In this document: piece by piece, positions 34,896-44,172 of the stretch
How positions within the stretch are numbered: the stretch's first letter is position 1
Layout of the letters: every line of letters begins with the position of its first letter
Source: Bdellovibrio bacteriovorus W
GTDB lineage: Bacteria > Bdellovibrionota > Bdellovibrionia > Bdellovibrionales > Bdellovibrionaceae
Reading direction: 5' to 3'
DNA: 64,000 bases
NCBI GenBank assembly: GCA_000525675.1
Contig: CP002190.1
Span: 1,612,001 to 1,676,000 of the forward strand
Made by a program: the position numbers and the translations under genes
The notes under the pieces: model-generated
Databases searched by the model: none
Seen by the model: the letters and a program-made list of their open reading frames with translations, nothing else
What the model was told of the DNA's origin: nothing

Positions 34896-37274
34896 ATGTC
34901 ATACGTCTCAACTTACGTACCAGTGATTCCTCTGAAGAACTCAGTTCTTTTTCCTGATATTAGTATGCCCCTTCGCGTAGGTCGTGAGCGCAGCATTGCC
35001 GCCCTTCATCGTGCTATTGGTGACAACCGTTGGTTGGTCTTACTGACTCAGAGAAACCCTCAAGTTCAAGTCGAATCCATGAACGATCTCTACACCGTGG
35101 GAACCATGGCAAAAGTAGAGTCCTTCCGCATTGAAGATGACGGAAGCTATAGCATTTTTGTAAAAGCTCATCAGAGAGTCAAAGTCATACAGAGTCGCGA
35201 AGCAGGCGGCGTATTTGAAGCTATGACCGAGAGCTATGATGATGTCGGAACTTTAGATAAAAAAACCGAAGAAGCGCTTCTCTTAAGTCTTCGCCAATTA
35301 AGTGATGAACTCTTAGAGCTCACTCCCGGCAGTCCCCGTCAGATCAAAGATATGATTGATATCGTTGAAGACTTAGGAACGCTCACCAATATGTGTGCAG
35401 CCTTCGCCGATTTTCCATTGGAAGAAAAACAAGAAATCTTAGAAATTCGTGTTCTCAAGGATCGCACTTTGAAACTGCTAGATCGACTTCAAACACTGCG
35501 TGAGCGTCTTAAAATTCAAAGGGGCATTCACGACAAGCTCAACGAAAGTTTTCAGCAGACACAGAAAGAAGCTATCTTGCGAGAACAAATCCGCGTGATT
35601 CGCGATGAGCTTGGTGATAATGCCAACACGGACTTCTTTGAAAAGATGCGTGATCAGATTCGCCAAACAAAAATGTTGCCGGAAGCACAAGAATTGGCAG
35701 AATCCCAACTCAAACGCCTTGAGAGCATCAACTCTGCAAGTCCTGAGTATCAAATGATTCGCTCGCATTTAGAGTTCATGGTGGATCTGCCATGGAGTGT
35801 TTCTTCAGCTCATAAAGAAATTAATCTCGACGAAGCAGAAAGAATACTTAATGAAGACCACTATGGTTTAGACAAAATCAAAAAGAGAATCCTGCAACAC
35901 TTAGCAGTGATGAAACTGCGCAAGTCTCATCAAGGATCAATTTTACTTTTCGTCGGCCCTCCAGGCGTTGGAAAAACGTCTTTGGGCAAGAGTATAGCTA
36001 AAGCACTGGGCAAGAAATACACTCGTGTTAGCCTTGGCGGCGTGCGAGATGATGCGGAAATCCGCGGGCATCGCCGCACCTACATAGGTGCACTCCCTGG
36101 TCGTATTATCAGCGCGCTTAAAAAGTCCGGCGAAAATGATCCTGTTTTTATTTTGGATGAAATTGATAAGCTCACGCGCGGTTATGGTGGTGATCCAGCC
36201 TCTGCGATGCTAGAAGTTTTAGATCCAGAACAAAACAGCACCTTTCATGATCACTACTTAGATACACCGTTTGATCTTTCAAAGGTATTCTTCATTGCAA
36301 CGGCAAACTCATTAGACACGATTCCTGCGCCGCTTTTAGATCGCATGGAAGTTGTTGAGCTTCATGGCTATACGCTTGAAGAAAAGCGCCAAATTGCTTT
36401 GAAATACCTATGGCCGAAACAGCTGAAAGAACATGGTATCCCAGAAGAAAAACTCAAAATCACTGACAAGGCACTTGCAAGTCTTATGTCACACTACACT
36501 CGCGAGGCCGGCGTTCGCGATCTGCAAAGAAAGATCGCCTCTATCTGTAAGTATATGAGTGTGAAACTTGTGCGCTCTGAAACGGATCATCTCACTGTGA
36601 CCGAAAGAGATCTTGAAGAGATCTTAGGTCCTGAGAAGTTCACTTCTGAATTGGTAGAAAAATCGCTTCCTCCTGGGGTTGCCACAGGGCTTGCGTGGAC
36701 ACAAGCAGGTGGTGATATTCTCTTTGTTGAAGCCGCACAGATGAAGGGAAATGGAAAACTCGTCCTGACCGGTCAATTGGGAGACGTGATGCAAGAGTCT
36801 GCGAAGATTGCTCTGAGCTTACTGAAATCTCGCTTACCCATCATTGACCCTATGCTCGACTTTAGCAAAAAGGATATCCATATTCACGTGCCTGCTGGCG
36901 CAATTCCTAAGGACGGGCCTTCGGCGGGAGTTACTATGCTAGTTGCTATCGCCTCCCTTGTATTAGGGCGTGTGGTGGACCCGAGATTGGCAATGACTGG
37001 TGAAATCTCTTTAAGAGGCAGCGTACTCCCTGTGGGCGGCATCAAAGAGAAAGTTATTGCCGCTCATAGAGCTGGCGTGCGCACCGTTCTGCTATGCCGG
37101 AAGAATAAAAAAGATCTTGCTGAGATTCCTCGTGAAATCACAGAAGATATTAACTTCCTCTTTGTGGATGATGTGAATGAAGTCCTTAAGGTGGTCCTGG
37201 GCGTGGATCTTCCGCGCTGGACACCGATGGACTTTAAAACTCCTCCGAATCAACCCCTATTACCTGCAAGCTAA
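34896..37274 (+). CDS. lon: ATP-dependent protease Lon
   Basis: This is a full-length Lon of 792 residues. The N-terminal substrate domain starts [13 protein letters not shown]. The AAA+ module has Walker [10 protein letters not shown] and Walker [10 protein letters not shown]. The C-terminal serine protease has the catalytic serine in KDGPSAGV and the lysine in the [14 protein letters not shown] region. Lon degrades misfolded and short-lived regulatory proteins in the cytoplasm. The ATG at 34896 has a GTGAGG site; longer upstream starts have none. The gene is monocistronic, with a terminator, and is preceded by a large palindromic element. Confidence 0.97.
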   Translation: MSYVSTYVPVIPLKNSVLFPDISMPLRVGRERSIAALHRAIGDNRWLVLLTQRNPQVQVESMNDLYTVGTMAKVESFRIEDDGSYSIFVKAHQRVKVIQSREAGGVFEAMTESYDDVGTLDKKTEEALLLSLRQLSDELLELTPGSPRQIKDMIDIVEDLGTLTNMCAAFADFPLEEKQEILEIRVLKDRTLKLLDRLQTLRERLKIQRGIHDKLNESFQQTQKEAILREQIRVIRDELGDNANTDFFEKMRDQIRQTKMLPEAQELAESQLKRLESINSASPEYQMIRSHLEFMVDLPWSVSSAHKEINLDEAERILNEDHYGLDKIKKRILQHLAVMKLRKSHQGSILLFVGPPGVGKTSLGKSIAKALGKKYTRVSLGGVRDDAEIRGHRRTYIGALPGRIISALKKSGENDPVFILDEIDKLTRGYGGDPASAMLEVLDPEQNSTFHDHYLDTPFDLSKVFFIATANSLDTIPAPLLDRMEVVELHGYTLEEKRQIALKYLWPKQLKEHGIPEEKLKITDKALASLMSHYTREAGVRDLQRKIASICKYMSVKLVRSETDHLTVTERDLEEILGPEKFTSELVEKSLPPGVATGLAWTQAGGDILFVEAAQMKGNGKLVLTGQLGDVMQESAKIALSLLKSRLPIIDPMLDFSKKDIHIHVPAGAIPKDGPSAGVTMLVAIASLVLGRVVDPRLAMTGEISLRGSVLPVGGIKEKVIAAHRAGVRTVLLCRKNKKDLAEIPREITEDINFLFVDDVNEVLKVVLGVDLPRWTPMDFKTPPNQPLLPAS

Positions 37275-37333
37275 ACTCTTCTAAACTGATCCCTCAGCAT
37301 GGCGAAGACATTAATGGCCCTATTCCGATTATC

Positions 37334-37372
37334 GGCGCAAAGATCTCTTTAGACTTTGCGCCTTTATACTTT
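37334..37372 (+). terminator. Terminator of lon
   Basis: GGCGCAAAG (37334-37342) and CTTTGCGCC (37354-37362) pair over 9 bp. TTTATACTTTT follows. Confidence 0.75.
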
Positions 37373-37408
37373 TAAGCCAGTAAGATTCTTGCTTCGGTAT
37401 AGGCTTGT

Positions 37409-38281
37409 ATGTCTCAGCTATCCATTAAGCACTTCAGATGCCCCCATTGTGGAGAAAAAAACTTCTCCAAGCGAGGTTACTTCTATAAAAAGAGCACTAC
37501 AACTTACATCCCAAGATATCAGTGTTTGGCCTGCAAGAAGTCCTTTTCTACTAGAACTTTATCCCCTACATTTGGACAAAAAAGAGTCGATCTTAATGTA
37601 CAGATTTTTAAACTTGCAACCTCAGGAATCGCTCTAAGAGAAATCGCAAGACTATTAAACTGTAACTATAAAACCGTGTACTATAAATTTAAATGGCTCG
37701 GCCCTAGAGCAAAAGAGTTTCACAAGAATCAACATTTCAATTCCAAAGAAGTGTTTTTTGATGAAATGGAATCTATTGAACATACAAAACTCAAACCCCT
37801 TACTATTGCACTAGCAGTTAATGAACATTACCAATTATTAGGTGTTCAGGTAGGAAGTATTCCCGCCAAGGGACATCTTGCGAATATAGCTTATAGAAAA
37901 TACGGGTATAGAGCTAACGAGTCCTCTGATAAAATCAATGAGCTTCTTTTAAGCATCAGATCCAAAGTGGAATCCATTCAAGAAATCAAATCAGATGCAA
38001 AACCACTTTATAAGAATCTCGTAAAAAATATCTTCCCGAATGTTCCCTATAAACAGTTCACTAGCAGAGATAATAAAGAAAAAAGAAGAGAACAAAAGTA
38101 TCTAAGCTCTGAAAAAAGAATCCATGATCCACTTTTCCCACTCAACCATACCTGCGCTGTATTAAGAGATCACATCAAAAGACTTGCTAGAAAAAGTTGG
38201 TGTACATCCAAAATCAAAGAACATCTCGAACTGAATATCTATTTGTACATAGCTAAGCTGAATCAATACAGATTCATGTAG
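37409..38281 (+). CDS. IS1/IS1595-like transposase, apparently solitary
   Basis: The 290-residue protein begins with a zinc ribbon (FRCPHCGEKNF, then YQCLACKKSF) as in InsA-type proteins. An HTH follows (SGIALREIARLLNCNYKTVY), and then a DDE-type nuclease-like region starting VFFDEMESIEH. I see no terminal inverted repeats or target duplication around it, so it may be immobile or domesticated. The zinc ribbon, HTH and catalytic-like region are in one frame, with no frameshift. ATG at 37409 follows TATAGG. It directly precedes a large palindromic element. Confidence 0.72.
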   Translation: MSQLSIKHFRCPHCGEKNFSKRGYFYKKSTTTYIPRYQCLACKKSFSTRTLSPTFGQKRVDLNVQIFKLATSGIALREIARLLNCNYKTVYYKFKWLGPRAKEFHKNQHFNSKEVFFDEMESIEHTKLKPLTIALAVNEHYQLLGVQVGSIPAKGHLANIAYRKYGYRANESSDKINELLLSIRSKVESIQEIKSDAKPLYKNLVKNIFPNVPYKQFTSRDNKEKRREQKYLSSEKRIHDPLFPLNHTCAVLRDHIKRLARKSWCTSKIKEHLELNIYLYIAKLNQYRFM

Positions 38282-38322
38282 TTCAAAAATAAGAAAATAT
38301 TCCAATAATTGTTGAAAGCAAA

Positions 38323-38472
38323 ATTTGCGGAGAAAGCTAAGAAAGTCTCTGGCCGAAAGCGGCCTTTGCGGGGGCCTGGACGGCCCGAACCGATGCCAAA
38401 GGCAGCGGCCGCAATTGAGCTAGGAGGCGTGCCGCTGAAGTGCTAGAGACTTGCTTAGATTGCTCCGCAAAT
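38323..38472. repeat. 150-base structured palindromic element
   Basis: The ends ATTTGCGGAG (38323-38332) and CTCCGCAAAT (38463-38472) pair. They continue through an internal loop into CTAAG/CTTAG and AAGTCTCT/AGAGACTT, a rod of some 23 base pairs. The GC-rich core holds GGCC-GAAAGC-GGCC (38351-38364) and other short stems. No protein frame and no T-run is present. It may be a structured RNA or a dispersed palindromic repeat. Confidence 0.75.
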
Positions 38473-38522
38473 CCTTCGCTTTAAAACCAGCCTAATGGAC
38501 CAGTTCAAAAATCTTCTAGGGG

Positions 38523-38560
38523 CTCTAACAGTGTTAAGATTTTCTTAACACCTGTTAGAG
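38523..38560. promoter_or_regulatory. Bipartite dyad upstream of the PilZ gene
   Basis: CTCTAACA and TGTTAGAG flank GTGTTAAG and CTTAACAC. Together these make a 16-bp interrupted palindrome with one bulged base. A further CTAACAG half-site follows at 38562. This may be an operator for the gene at 38645. Confidence 0.45.
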
Positions 38561-38644
38561 TCCTAACAGTTCATTCAGCATTATATTCGATCTGAGCTGG
38601 CTCCCCATTTGCTTTTATGAATCTTCAACAAGGGGGAGTTACTC

Positions 38645-39304
38645 ATGCATCAAATCTATTTCGTAGGAACTGTGGAAATTCCAAAGCACTTTAAATCAAA
38701 TAAAACTATGCAATGTCATCTCATGGAAAATCCCTATGAGCTGCGAACAAAACTTGGGGAATCTCAAGGTGAAAAAATTCTGGTTGTCCATCTTCCATTT
38801 ATTGAAAGCCGCCACTTAGATATGTATGGCTTTCTGCAAAAGACGATCCCGCAACTAAAAACCTTTTTTATTGCAGAAGAACTCTCGCACAATATTAAGA
38901 ACCGCCTTAAGAACAGTGAAGACTTCATTGTCTTATGGAAAACTGAAGAGAAAAATCTAATGGCAGACGTGGAAGCCTACCTTGAAGGCCGCGCTGTTCA
39001 CCTTCGCGAAAACAAACGTGAAGAACATGATAAGCGCCCTATGATCAGCCCCTCGATGCTTCCTCTGGGAGCTTTGAATAAGGACTTCCAACCGATCCTA
39101 GGGGGAGAGTTTGATAATATTTCCTCTGAGGGCTCTTGCATTCAAATTCAGGCGCCATTTTACCAAAAGAAAGACTTCATCAATCTGAGCTACCAAAGCA
39201 AAGAGGGGGATTATATCCAAGTTGAAGGACAGGTTCGTTGGACTCGATGGGATGATAAAGAACAAAAACAACATCTCGGAATCCAATTTCTAACAAGACC
39301 GTAA
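38645..39304 (+). CDS. PilZ-domain protein (putative cyclic-di-GMP receptor)
   Basis: This 219-residue cytoplasmic protein has about 115 N-terminal residues that look like a degenerate receiver-type alpha/beta domain without a phospho-aspartate. A C-terminal PilZ domain follows, with the arginine-rich lead (RENKREEHDKR), the NISSEG motif ([D/N]xSxxG) and GQVRWTRW. PilZ domains bind cyclic di-GMP and alter motility or surface behaviour. The ATG follows GGGGGAG. It stands alone behind a striking dyad. Confidence 0.82.
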   Translation: MHQIYFVGTVEIPKHFKSNKTMQCHLMENPYELRTKLGESQGEKILVVHLPFIESRHLDMYGFLQKTIPQLKTFFIAEELSHNIKNRLKNSEDFIVLWKTEEKNLMADVEAYLEGRAVHLRENKREEHDKRPMISPSMLPLGALNKDFQPILGGEFDNISSEGSCIQIQAPFYQKKDFINLSYQSKEGDYIQVEGQVRWTRWDDKEQKQHLGIQFLTRP

Positions 39305-39382
39305 TTAACGCGTTCTAGCGTCGTTCGCACTTCGTTGCCACCTTTTGTTTTCTATGCGTTCATATATAAACAAGAGGTGGCT

Positions 39383-40432
39383 ATGGAGATTTCTCAAGAG
39401 ACTCGTTCGAAAATATTTAAGTACTTTCTGCTTCTACTTCTTTGCGCCTCGTTTATATTTATCAACTGGCCTTTTAAGTTTGCGATTGTGATCGCTGCGA
39501 TATTTGCTCTCGGCCTGAATGACTTTGTATACAAGATTTCTTTGAAGCTTAAAATCAAGAAATGGATCAGCGTGGTCTTTATTCTCTCGCTCGGGTTTGC
39601 CCTCTTCTGGGTACCTGTGGGAATTGCCATCAGCCGCATCATCATGCACGTGAGCAAACCAGAGTTGATTAAAACAGATGACCTCATCAATCAGGTTCAT
39701 CACCTTAAAGATTTCTTCATCGAATGGTTGCAAAAGTTCTCTTCTTGGACTGGAACCGACCTCGCTAATCCAGCGCGCACGGCTCTTGAAAATATGGTCT
39801 CAAAAACAGGACAATTCCTTTTTGATTTCTCTTCCCAATTTCTTGCGCAAATGCCAAATATATTTTTGCAGAGCTTCGTATTTCTTCTGATCCTGATTGT
39901 GCTTTTACTAAAATCAGAAACTATCTTTGCGACCATTCGTAAATACACTCCTCTTTCAGATGAAACATTCGTGCGCCTCGTGGCTGTCTCCAAGAACAGC
40001 TGTTATGTTACGCTATTCTCAACTTTAGTGATTGGGTTTATTCAAGCTCTGATTGTAGGTATTGGAAGTTTGATTTTTAAAGAAGGTGATTTTTGGCTCG
40101 TGCTTGCCATCACATTTTTCGTCTCATTTATCCCAGTAATTGGCGCTGCTCCCGTGAGTTTTCTATTGGCGATTTTAGCTTTTATCGGTGGACGTACAGG
40201 TTCGGGAATCGGGATGACTGTGATCGGTCTAGTTGCGGGCTCTATCGATAACGTGATTAAACCCTTCATGGTAGGGAAAGAACACAAAATCAATCCTGTG
40301 GTGGGCTTTACATGCGTAGTTGGAGCTATCTTAATGATGGGCCTACCAGGATTGCTGATAGGCCCCGTTGTGATGAATCTCTTTGTGGGAGTCACCCCAC
40401 TCTTACTTAAAGGTTCCGCAAAAACGACTTAA
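39383..40432 (+). CDS. AI-2E family transporter (PerM-like permease)
   Basis: The 349-residue integral membrane protein has about eight helices. The family C-terminal core is clear: [20 protein letters not shown], then [24 protein letters not shown] and [11 protein letters not shown]. Members export small molecules or act as sodium-proton antiporters; the substrate cannot be told. The ATG at 39383 follows GAGGTG. Its 3' end overlaps the convergent fumarase gene by 26 bases. Confidence 0.9.
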   Translation: MEISQETRSKIFKYFLLLLLCASFIFINWPFKFAIVIAAIFALGLNDFVYKISLKLKIKKWISVVFILSLGFALFWVPVGIAISRIIMHVSKPELIKTDDLINQVHHLKDFFIEWLQKFSSWTGTDLANPARTALENMVSKTGQFLFDFSSQFLAQMPNIFLQSFVFLLILIVLLLKSETIFATIRKYTPLSDETFVRLVAVSKNSCYVTLFSTLVIGFIQALIVGIGSLIFKEGDFWLVLAITFFVSFIPVIGAAPVSFLLAILAFIGGRTGSGIGMTVIGLVAGSIDNVIKPFMVGKEHKINPVVGFTCVVGAILMMGLPGLLIGPVVMNLFVGVTPLLLKGSAKTT

Positions 40433-42023
40433 AGAAATCATTGCCTTTATCATCAACGATGATGAAGGCAGGGAAATCTTTAACTTCGATTTTCCAAACG
40501 GCTTCCATTCCAAGTTCAGGGAAATCAAGAACTTCTACTTTTGTGATACATTCTTTTCCAAGTCTTGCAGCGGGTCCACCAATAGAACCAAGATAGAATC
40601 CACCGTGAGTTTTACAAGCCTCGGTCACCTGCTCACTGCGATTGCCTTTACCTAGCATGATCATCGAACCACCAAGAGATTGGAATGTTCCCACATAAGG
40701 GTCCATGCGCTCACTGGTTGTCGGTCCAAAAGATCCCGAAGCATAACCCTTCGGAGTTTTAGCTGGGCCTGCATAATAAACCGCAAACTGCTTGAAGTAC
40801 TCAGGCACACCTTTTCCCTGATCAACCATCTCTTTGAGTTTCGCGTGCGCAATATCACGAGCCACAATCATAGGACCATTGAGCATCACTCTGGTTGCAA
40901 CTTTTTGTTGAGAGAGAACTTTTAAAGTTTCTTGAATAGGTTGGTTCAAATCAATAGAGATAGCCTCTGCAGAAGAATCCTTCAGATGATTCGGCAGATA
41001 TTGCTCTGGATGAGCCTCAAGCTTCTCTAAAAAGATTCCGTCTTTAGTAATTTTACCGCGAATATTTCTATCCGCAGAGCAACTCACTCCCACACCAATA
41101 GGGCAACTTGCCCCGTGACGAGGAAGACGAATCACGCGCACGTCGTGCACAAAGTACTTACCACCAAATTGCGCACCGATCCCCGTCTCTCGAGCCCATG
41201 CTTCAATCTGTTTTTCCATCTCTGTATCACGATAAGCTCTGCCGCCCGCACTTCCTGATGTCGGAAGATTGTCGAGGTATCCTGCAGAGGCATATTTTAC
41301 GATTTTCAATGTCTCTTCAGCGGAAGTTCCACCTACACAAAATGCCAAGTGATACGGAGGACACGCGGCTGTGCCTAAAGACTTCAAAGTGTCTTTTACG
41401 AAGCTTTCAAAGCCTTCAGGGTTTAGAACTGCTTTGGTCTTTTGATAAAGATAGGACTTATTCGCACTGCCACCACCTTTAGCTAAAAACAAAAAGTGAT
41501 ACTCATTGCCTGCCTCTGCATAGATATCAATCTGCGCCGGAAGATTTGTGCCAGTGTTTTTTTCTTCAAAAAATGAAATCGGAGCCATTTGCGAGAAACG
41601 TAAATTTCTTTTTTGGTAGGTATTAAAAATACCCTTCGAAAGAAATTCTTTATCGTCAGCACCTGTGAAAACGCCTTCGCCCTTTTTTCCCACGACAATG
41701 GCTGTGCCCGTGTCTTGACAAGATGGGAACTCCATCTGTGCCGCGATAATAGCGTTCTTTAAAAGATCCACTGCCACGAAGCGATCATTCGCTGAAGCTT
41801 CTGGGTCTTGGAGAATGTGTTCAAGTTTTTGTAAATGAGCTGATCTCAATAAATGCGAAACATCACTTAGAGCTTCTTGGGCCATTAACTCTAGAGCTTC
41901 AGGCTCAACAATCAAAACCTCGCGGCCATTGAAAGTCTCTGTGCGCACATGCTCAGAGGTAATGAGTTTGTATTCAGTGTTATCAGTCTGCTTTTCGTAA
42001 AGTGGATAGTATGTAAATGACAT
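40407..42023 (-). CDS. fumA: Fumarate hydratase class I (iron-sulfur)
   Basis: This is a single-chain class I fumarase of 538 residues. The three cysteines that hold the [4Fe-4S] cluster are C102 (SCQDTG), C221 (AACPPYH) and C315 (VSCSADRN). Their spacing is identical to FumA of Escherichia coli. It interconverts fumarate and malate in the citric-acid cycle. The gene is alone on its strand, and its 3' end overlaps the permease gene by 26 bases. A structured region (42062-42188) lies just upstream of its start and would be in its leader if transcription begins far upstream. Confidence 0.96.
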   Translation of the reverse strand: MSFTYYPLYEKQTDNTEYKLITSEHVRTETFNGREVLIVEPEALELMAQEALSDVSHLLRSAHLQKLEHILQDPEASANDRFVAVDLLKNAIIAAQMEFPSCQDTGTAIVVGKKGEGVFTGADDKEFLSKGIFNTYQKRNLRFSQMAPISFFEEKNTGTNLPAQIDIYAEAGNEYHFLFLAKGGGSANKSYLYQKTKAVLNPEGFESFVKDTLKSLGTAACPPYHLAFCVGGTSAEETLKIVKYASAGYLDNLPTSGSAGGRAYRDTEMEKQIEAWARETGIGAQFGGKYFVHDVRVIRLPRHGASCPIGVGVSCSADRNIRGKITKDGIFLEKLEAHPEQYLPNHLKDSSAEAISIDLNQPIQETLKVLSQQKVATRVMLNGPMIVARDIAHAKLKEMVDQGKGVPEYFKQFAVYYAGPAKTPKGYASGSFGPTTSERMDPYVGTFQSLGGSMIMLGKGNRSEQVTEACKTHGGFYLGSIGGPAARLGKECITKVEVLDFPELGMEAVWKIEVKDFPAFIIVDDKGNDFFKSFLRNL

Positions 42024-42061
42024 AGAATCGAAAATAGCACTGCGTCATCCACGCGCGCAAG

Positions 42062-42188
42062 CCTCGGTGCGGCTTATAAGGTGGGATTTTGATGGGATTT
42101 TAGAAGCCGCGACTACGGCACATTGCTTTTTAAGATCGGCGGCTCTTGCAGCGAACTGACTGAGCTGATCTTAGGGGACCTACCGAGG
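42062..42188. ncRNA. Candidate structured RNA (three-helix junction)
   Basis: Three long-range pairings nest together. CCTCGGT (42062-42068) pairs with ACCGAGG (42182-42188) as the closing helix. GCGGCTT (42069-42075) pairs with AAGCCGC (42104-42110). TAAGATC (42131-42137) pairs with GATCTTA (42167-42173) and is extended by GCTC/GAGC. The region lies in a 523-base gap between divergent fumarase and GlpT-like genes. The strand is not settled, and no known riboswitch consensus is recognised. Confidence 0.4.
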
Positions 42189-42546
42189 GGAAGGAAACAA
42201 TTCAAATGTCTCCTTCTGATACAAACTTATCGCCCTCGACCTATAAGCACAAACAGATAAAAATTAGGATTATCATAAGAAAATCTTATGGGAAGAATCC
42301 CCTTCTAAACGATTTTAACCACTCTACAGATGATCTTGCTTACTAAAAGCACTTCCTTCCCCCTCCGAAGCACTGAAGTTTTTCCACTTTCCACTCTCAT
42401 TTTCAGAGCGATGCTCATGGTATAGCCTAAGATTAAGGCATCTTGACGAAATCTTGTCGTTGAGACCGAAAAAAGAGTCCACCATAGATTGCAATCTTAT
42501 AATTTATCGCTTAGGTTCTCCAAAAAAATCATATATGGAGGCTCCC

Positions 42547-44082
42547 ATGGCGTTACTACTCGTCAGCCTGTGCTTAGCAGCTGTGATTACGCTTTACTTC
42601 AAGAACAATCCTTTAGGTCACTCTAAAAAGTTTATGTTCAGAAGGTTCGTAAATTGGTTTCCCCTGGGAATGACTTATGCCTTCCTATATATGGGCCGCT
42701 ACAATCTTGCGGTTTCTAAAAATGCTCTTGGCGACATGATGACTAAAGAGCAGTTCGGTTTGATCTTTGCCGCCGGCACCATTACCTACGGCCTCTCCTT
42801 TCTTCTCAATGGTCCTATCGTTGATAAAATCGGCGGTAAGCGCGGAATTATTATCGCAGCACTCGGATCTGCAGTGATGAATATCCTAATGGGTGGAGTG
42901 ACTTATCTCTACCTCATGGGGCGCCTTAAAACGAACATGGTCGTAGCCCTTTCAATTCTATTTGCTTTGAATATGTTCTTCCAGAGTTATGGAGCTGTTT
43001 CCATTATCAAAGTAAAAGCTTATTGGTTCCACGTTCGTGAGCGCGGAGTCTTTGGAGCGATCTTTGGAACGCTGATTTCTTTCGGAGTTTACTTTGCCTT
43101 CGACTGGGGTCAAGCCATCATTGAAGCTTCTAAGCGCAATGTCGATCACCCTCGTTCTGCTTTTGAAAACTTCATCCAGCACATCTTTGCTATCGACACA
43201 GGTATGACAGACGCCACTTGGTTGGTGTTCTTAATCCCAGCATTCCTATTGGTTATCTGGGCGCTTATCGACATGGTTCTATTAAAAGACTCTCCAGCTG
43301 AGGCAAACTTTGGAGACTTCGATACGGCAGACGGCTCTTCTGATGACGACACTGGAGACCAAAAAGTTTCTATCGTCTACATGCTTAAGAAAATGTTTAC
43401 TCACCCGGTGATGCTAACTATTGCATTTATCGACTTTACATCGGGCGTCCTGAGAAACGGTATTATGCAATGGTACCTTGTCTATGCCCATGAAATGGAA
43501 GCTGTTAATAAAGCTTTTTATGAAGGTTCTCAGTTCTTTATCAAAAACTGGGGTCTACTACTTTGCCTAACGGGAATCGTCGGCGGCTTTGCTTCAGGTT
43601 TTATTTCTGACAGACTTTTCAGCTCTCGTCGTGGACCTCCAGCAGCAATCAATAACTTCCTGATGGTCTTGCTTTTAATTGTGATGGTTTTCTCGATCAT
43701 GAAGTATCCAACAGTTCTAGGTATATCAGCTATCTTGATCACTCTGACTGTTATTGGTGTCCATTCTCTAATGTCTGGAACGGCGGCAGCGGACTTCGGT
43801 GGTAAGAAGATGACAGCGACAGCTTCTGGGATCGTTGATGGGTTCGTCTACTTGGGTAGCGGTATTCAGTCGATTGCCATTGGTTACCTTTCTCATAAGA
43901 GCTGGGTTTACTGGCCAATGTTCCTGATCCCATTTGCAGTTCTAGGCTTGATCCTTTCTTTAAAAATGTGGAATGCTCTTCCAGCGGCTACTAAGAAGTA
44001 TCTTAAAGACGTGGAACAAAAAAATGTAGGCAACGCAGCAGCAGCTTCTGCAATTAAACCTGATCCAGCTGGTGCAAAATAG
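42547..44082 (+). CDS. MFS transporter, organophosphate:phosphate antiporter (GlpT/UhpT) type
   Basis: The 511-residue protein has twelve membrane helices in MFS order. MGRYNLAVSKNALGDM in helix 1 and AAGTITYGLSFLLNGPIVDK match the OPA family (GlpT, UhpT), including the helix-1 arginine (YMGRYNL) that binds phosphate. The product ends in a soluble Ala/Lys-rich tail, and a loop near residues 245-260 is very acidic (DGSSDDDTGD). It likely exchanges an organic phosphate such as glycerol-3-phosphate or a hexose phosphate for phosphate. The ATG at 42547 follows GGAGG. The region upstream (42190-42546) holds a TATAAT box at 42498 and no other gene. Confidence 0.88.
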   Translation: MALLLVSLCLAAVITLYFKNNPLGHSKKFMFRRFVNWFPLGMTYAFLYMGRYNLAVSKNALGDMMTKEQFGLIFAAGTITYGLSFLLNGPIVDKIGGKRGIIIAALGSAVMNILMGGVTYLYLMGRLKTNMVVALSILFALNMFFQSYGAVSIIKVKAYWFHVRERGVFGAIFGTLISFGVYFAFDWGQAIIEASKRNVDHPRSAFENFIQHIFAIDTGMTDATWLVFLIPAFLLVIWALIDMVLLKDSPAEANFGDFDTADGSSDDDTGDQKVSIVYMLKKMFTHPVMLTIAFIDFTSGVLRNGIMQWYLVYAHEMEAVNKAFYEGSQFFIKNWGLLLCLTGIVGGFASGFISDRLFSSRRGPPAAINNFLMVLLLIVMVFSIMKYPTVLGISAILITLTVIGVHSLMSGTAAADFGGKKMTATASGIVDGFVYLGSGIQSIAIGYLSHKSWVYWPMFLIPFAVLGLILSLKMWNALPAATKKYLKDVEQKNVGNAAAASAIKPDPAGAK

Positions 44083-44132
44083 TCTTTTCTTTCGAGAGAA
44101 AGTTTAGAGAACAGTATTTACTACTTTCTTCC

Positions 44133-44158
44133 AAAGGGGACCTCCAAGTCCCCTTTTT
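44133..44158 (+). terminator. Terminator of the GlpT-like gene
   Basis: AAAGGGGAC and GTCCCCTTTTT form the stem with a six-base loop and five Ts. It sits 14 bases before the next ATG, so the sulfatase gene may depend on read-through or on a promoter inside the preceding gene. Confidence 0.75.
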
Positions 44159-44172
44159 AGGTTTTCAGAACT

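Noticed and set aside
38645-39304. Functional response regulator in the N-terminal part of the PilZ protein
   Set aside because: The aspartate, threonine and lysine set needed for phosphorylation is not visible, so I do not call a working receiver domain.
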